This document shows, piece by piece, positions 61,839-62,203 of a stretch of 62,203 nucleotides of DNA (the stretch's first letter is position 1; every line of letters begins with the position of its first letter). The notes beneath the pieces are model-generated. The model ran no database searches. It worked only from the letters and a program-made list of their open reading frames with translations, and had not been told where the DNA came from. This DNA is from Erysipelotrichales bacterium (lineage in GTDB: Bacteria > Bacillota_I > Bacilli_A > Erysipelotrichales > Erysipelotrichaceae): contig CAJTIT010000016.1 in NCBI GenBank assembly GCA_910576345.1, forward strand, positions 1 through 62,203, given 5' to 3'. A program made the translations under genes and the position numbers.

Positions 61839-62203
61839 ATGTGGAAAAGAATTATGATCGCATTGTTTATGTTGTTGAGCGCTTTTTCTGTAGGGTATGC
61901 TTGTTATAATTTGAATTTGAATGCGGCTGGAACAAAATATCAAGTGCCTGCAAATGCTACTGTTAAATTAGGAGAAAAAGGCTTATTTCCAAATGGGCAT
62001 TCAGGTGATATGGCAAAAGGAGATAAAGTTTATATTGGATCAGATAATCCTAATACAGGAACACCATTGTCTTTTATGCTGTTGGTAAAGGAAACATATA
62101 ATACGTATTTACCTGTTTTTGATAGCTCCGATAATGTTACATTGGATACCACACAGCCATATGTGACTGGATGGTTTGCGATGGGAAATGAGAGCATAAA
62201 AGA
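61839..62203 (+). CDS. Paralogous giant surface protein, N-terminus only (runs off window)
   Basis: From ATG 61839 (AGAAAGGAAAGATGG upstream) the frame stays open to the window end (121 codons). The first 20 residues, WKRIMIALFMLLSAFSVGYA after Met, are almost identical to the upstream giant protein's. The next region is clearly homologous but diverged: GDMAKGDKVYIGSDNPNTGTPLSFML against GDRILMGVENPFDGDPMAWIL. This is a tandem duplicate, probably controlled by the same sigma factor. Confidence 0.9.
   Translation, partial: MWKRIMIALFMLLSAFSVGYACYNLNLNAAGTKYQVPANATVKLGEKGLFPNGHSGDMAKGDKVYIGSDNPNTGTPLSFMLLVKETYNTYLPVFDSSDNVTLDTTQPYVTGWFAMGNESIK

Overview
The window is low-GC Firmicute (Bacillota) chromosome, most likely from the Erysipelotrichia or a close relative. 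This rests on the rsmG-parB(noc-like)-parA-parB order that lies next to oriC in Firmicutes, strong AGGAGG ribosome binding sites, frequent TTG/GTG starts, a CotJC/Mn-catalase-like gene, and sortase-type surface proteins in a compact genome. The species call is inference; no rRNA is present.

Layout: (1) 1-600, insertion-sequence debris: the start of an IS3-type orfA beside a truncated IS30-type transposase. (2) 0.9-4.9 kb, origin-proximal genes rsmG, a Noc/ParB paralogue, parA, parB and a CwlD-like amidase. (3) 5.06-15.95 kb, a tRNA-Glu gene whose 3' end is the left junction of a ~10.8-kb integrated element. Its right end carries a 15-bp copy of the tRNA end, and the tRNA's probable original terminator now lies just beyond it. 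The element has a large serine integrase, a DUF927 replication ATPase, XRE regulators, a secreted leucine-rich-repeat protein and several small unknown genes. (4) 16-24.6 kb, ordinary chromosomal genes: Cys-rich protein, alpha/beta hydrolase, FlK-like thioesterase, CotJC-like protein, deoC, MATE transporter, glyA. (5) 24.7-28.7 kb, decay and surface genes: a DUF4143 ATPase pseudogene, a frameshifted beta-helix adhesin, and a RES-domain gene with no visible antitoxin. (6) 28.8-33.9 kb, an ECF-transporter energising module (ecfA1-ecfA2-ecfT) overlapping truA, a PHP phosphatase and a SUFU-domain gene.

(7) 34.8-52.6 kb is the most interesting part. A gene for a YonO-like single-subunit RNA polymerase (DFDGD catalytic motif) heads a complete siphophage-type tail module: terminator-like protein, tube, two chaperone-position proteins, an amidase with Cpl-7 repeats, a 1.37-kb-residue tape measure, fibronectin-III baseplate protein, hub, a tail fibre with an S74-type self-cleavage motif, DUF1617, holin and a membrane protein. 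No terminase, portal, capsid, integrase or phage replication gene is present, and every ORF is intact. I read it as a candidate F-type tailocin (phage-tail-like bacteriocin) with its own RNA polymerase. A DHHW/AlgJ-like plus AlgI-like (MBOAT) O-acetylation pair follows directly and might modify the surface receptor.

(8) 55.3-62.2 kb, an ECF-type sigma factor fused to a membrane anchor and outer domain. It precedes a 1,685-residue surface protein with Ca-binding thrombospondin-3-like repeats and the start of a paralogue that runs off the window.
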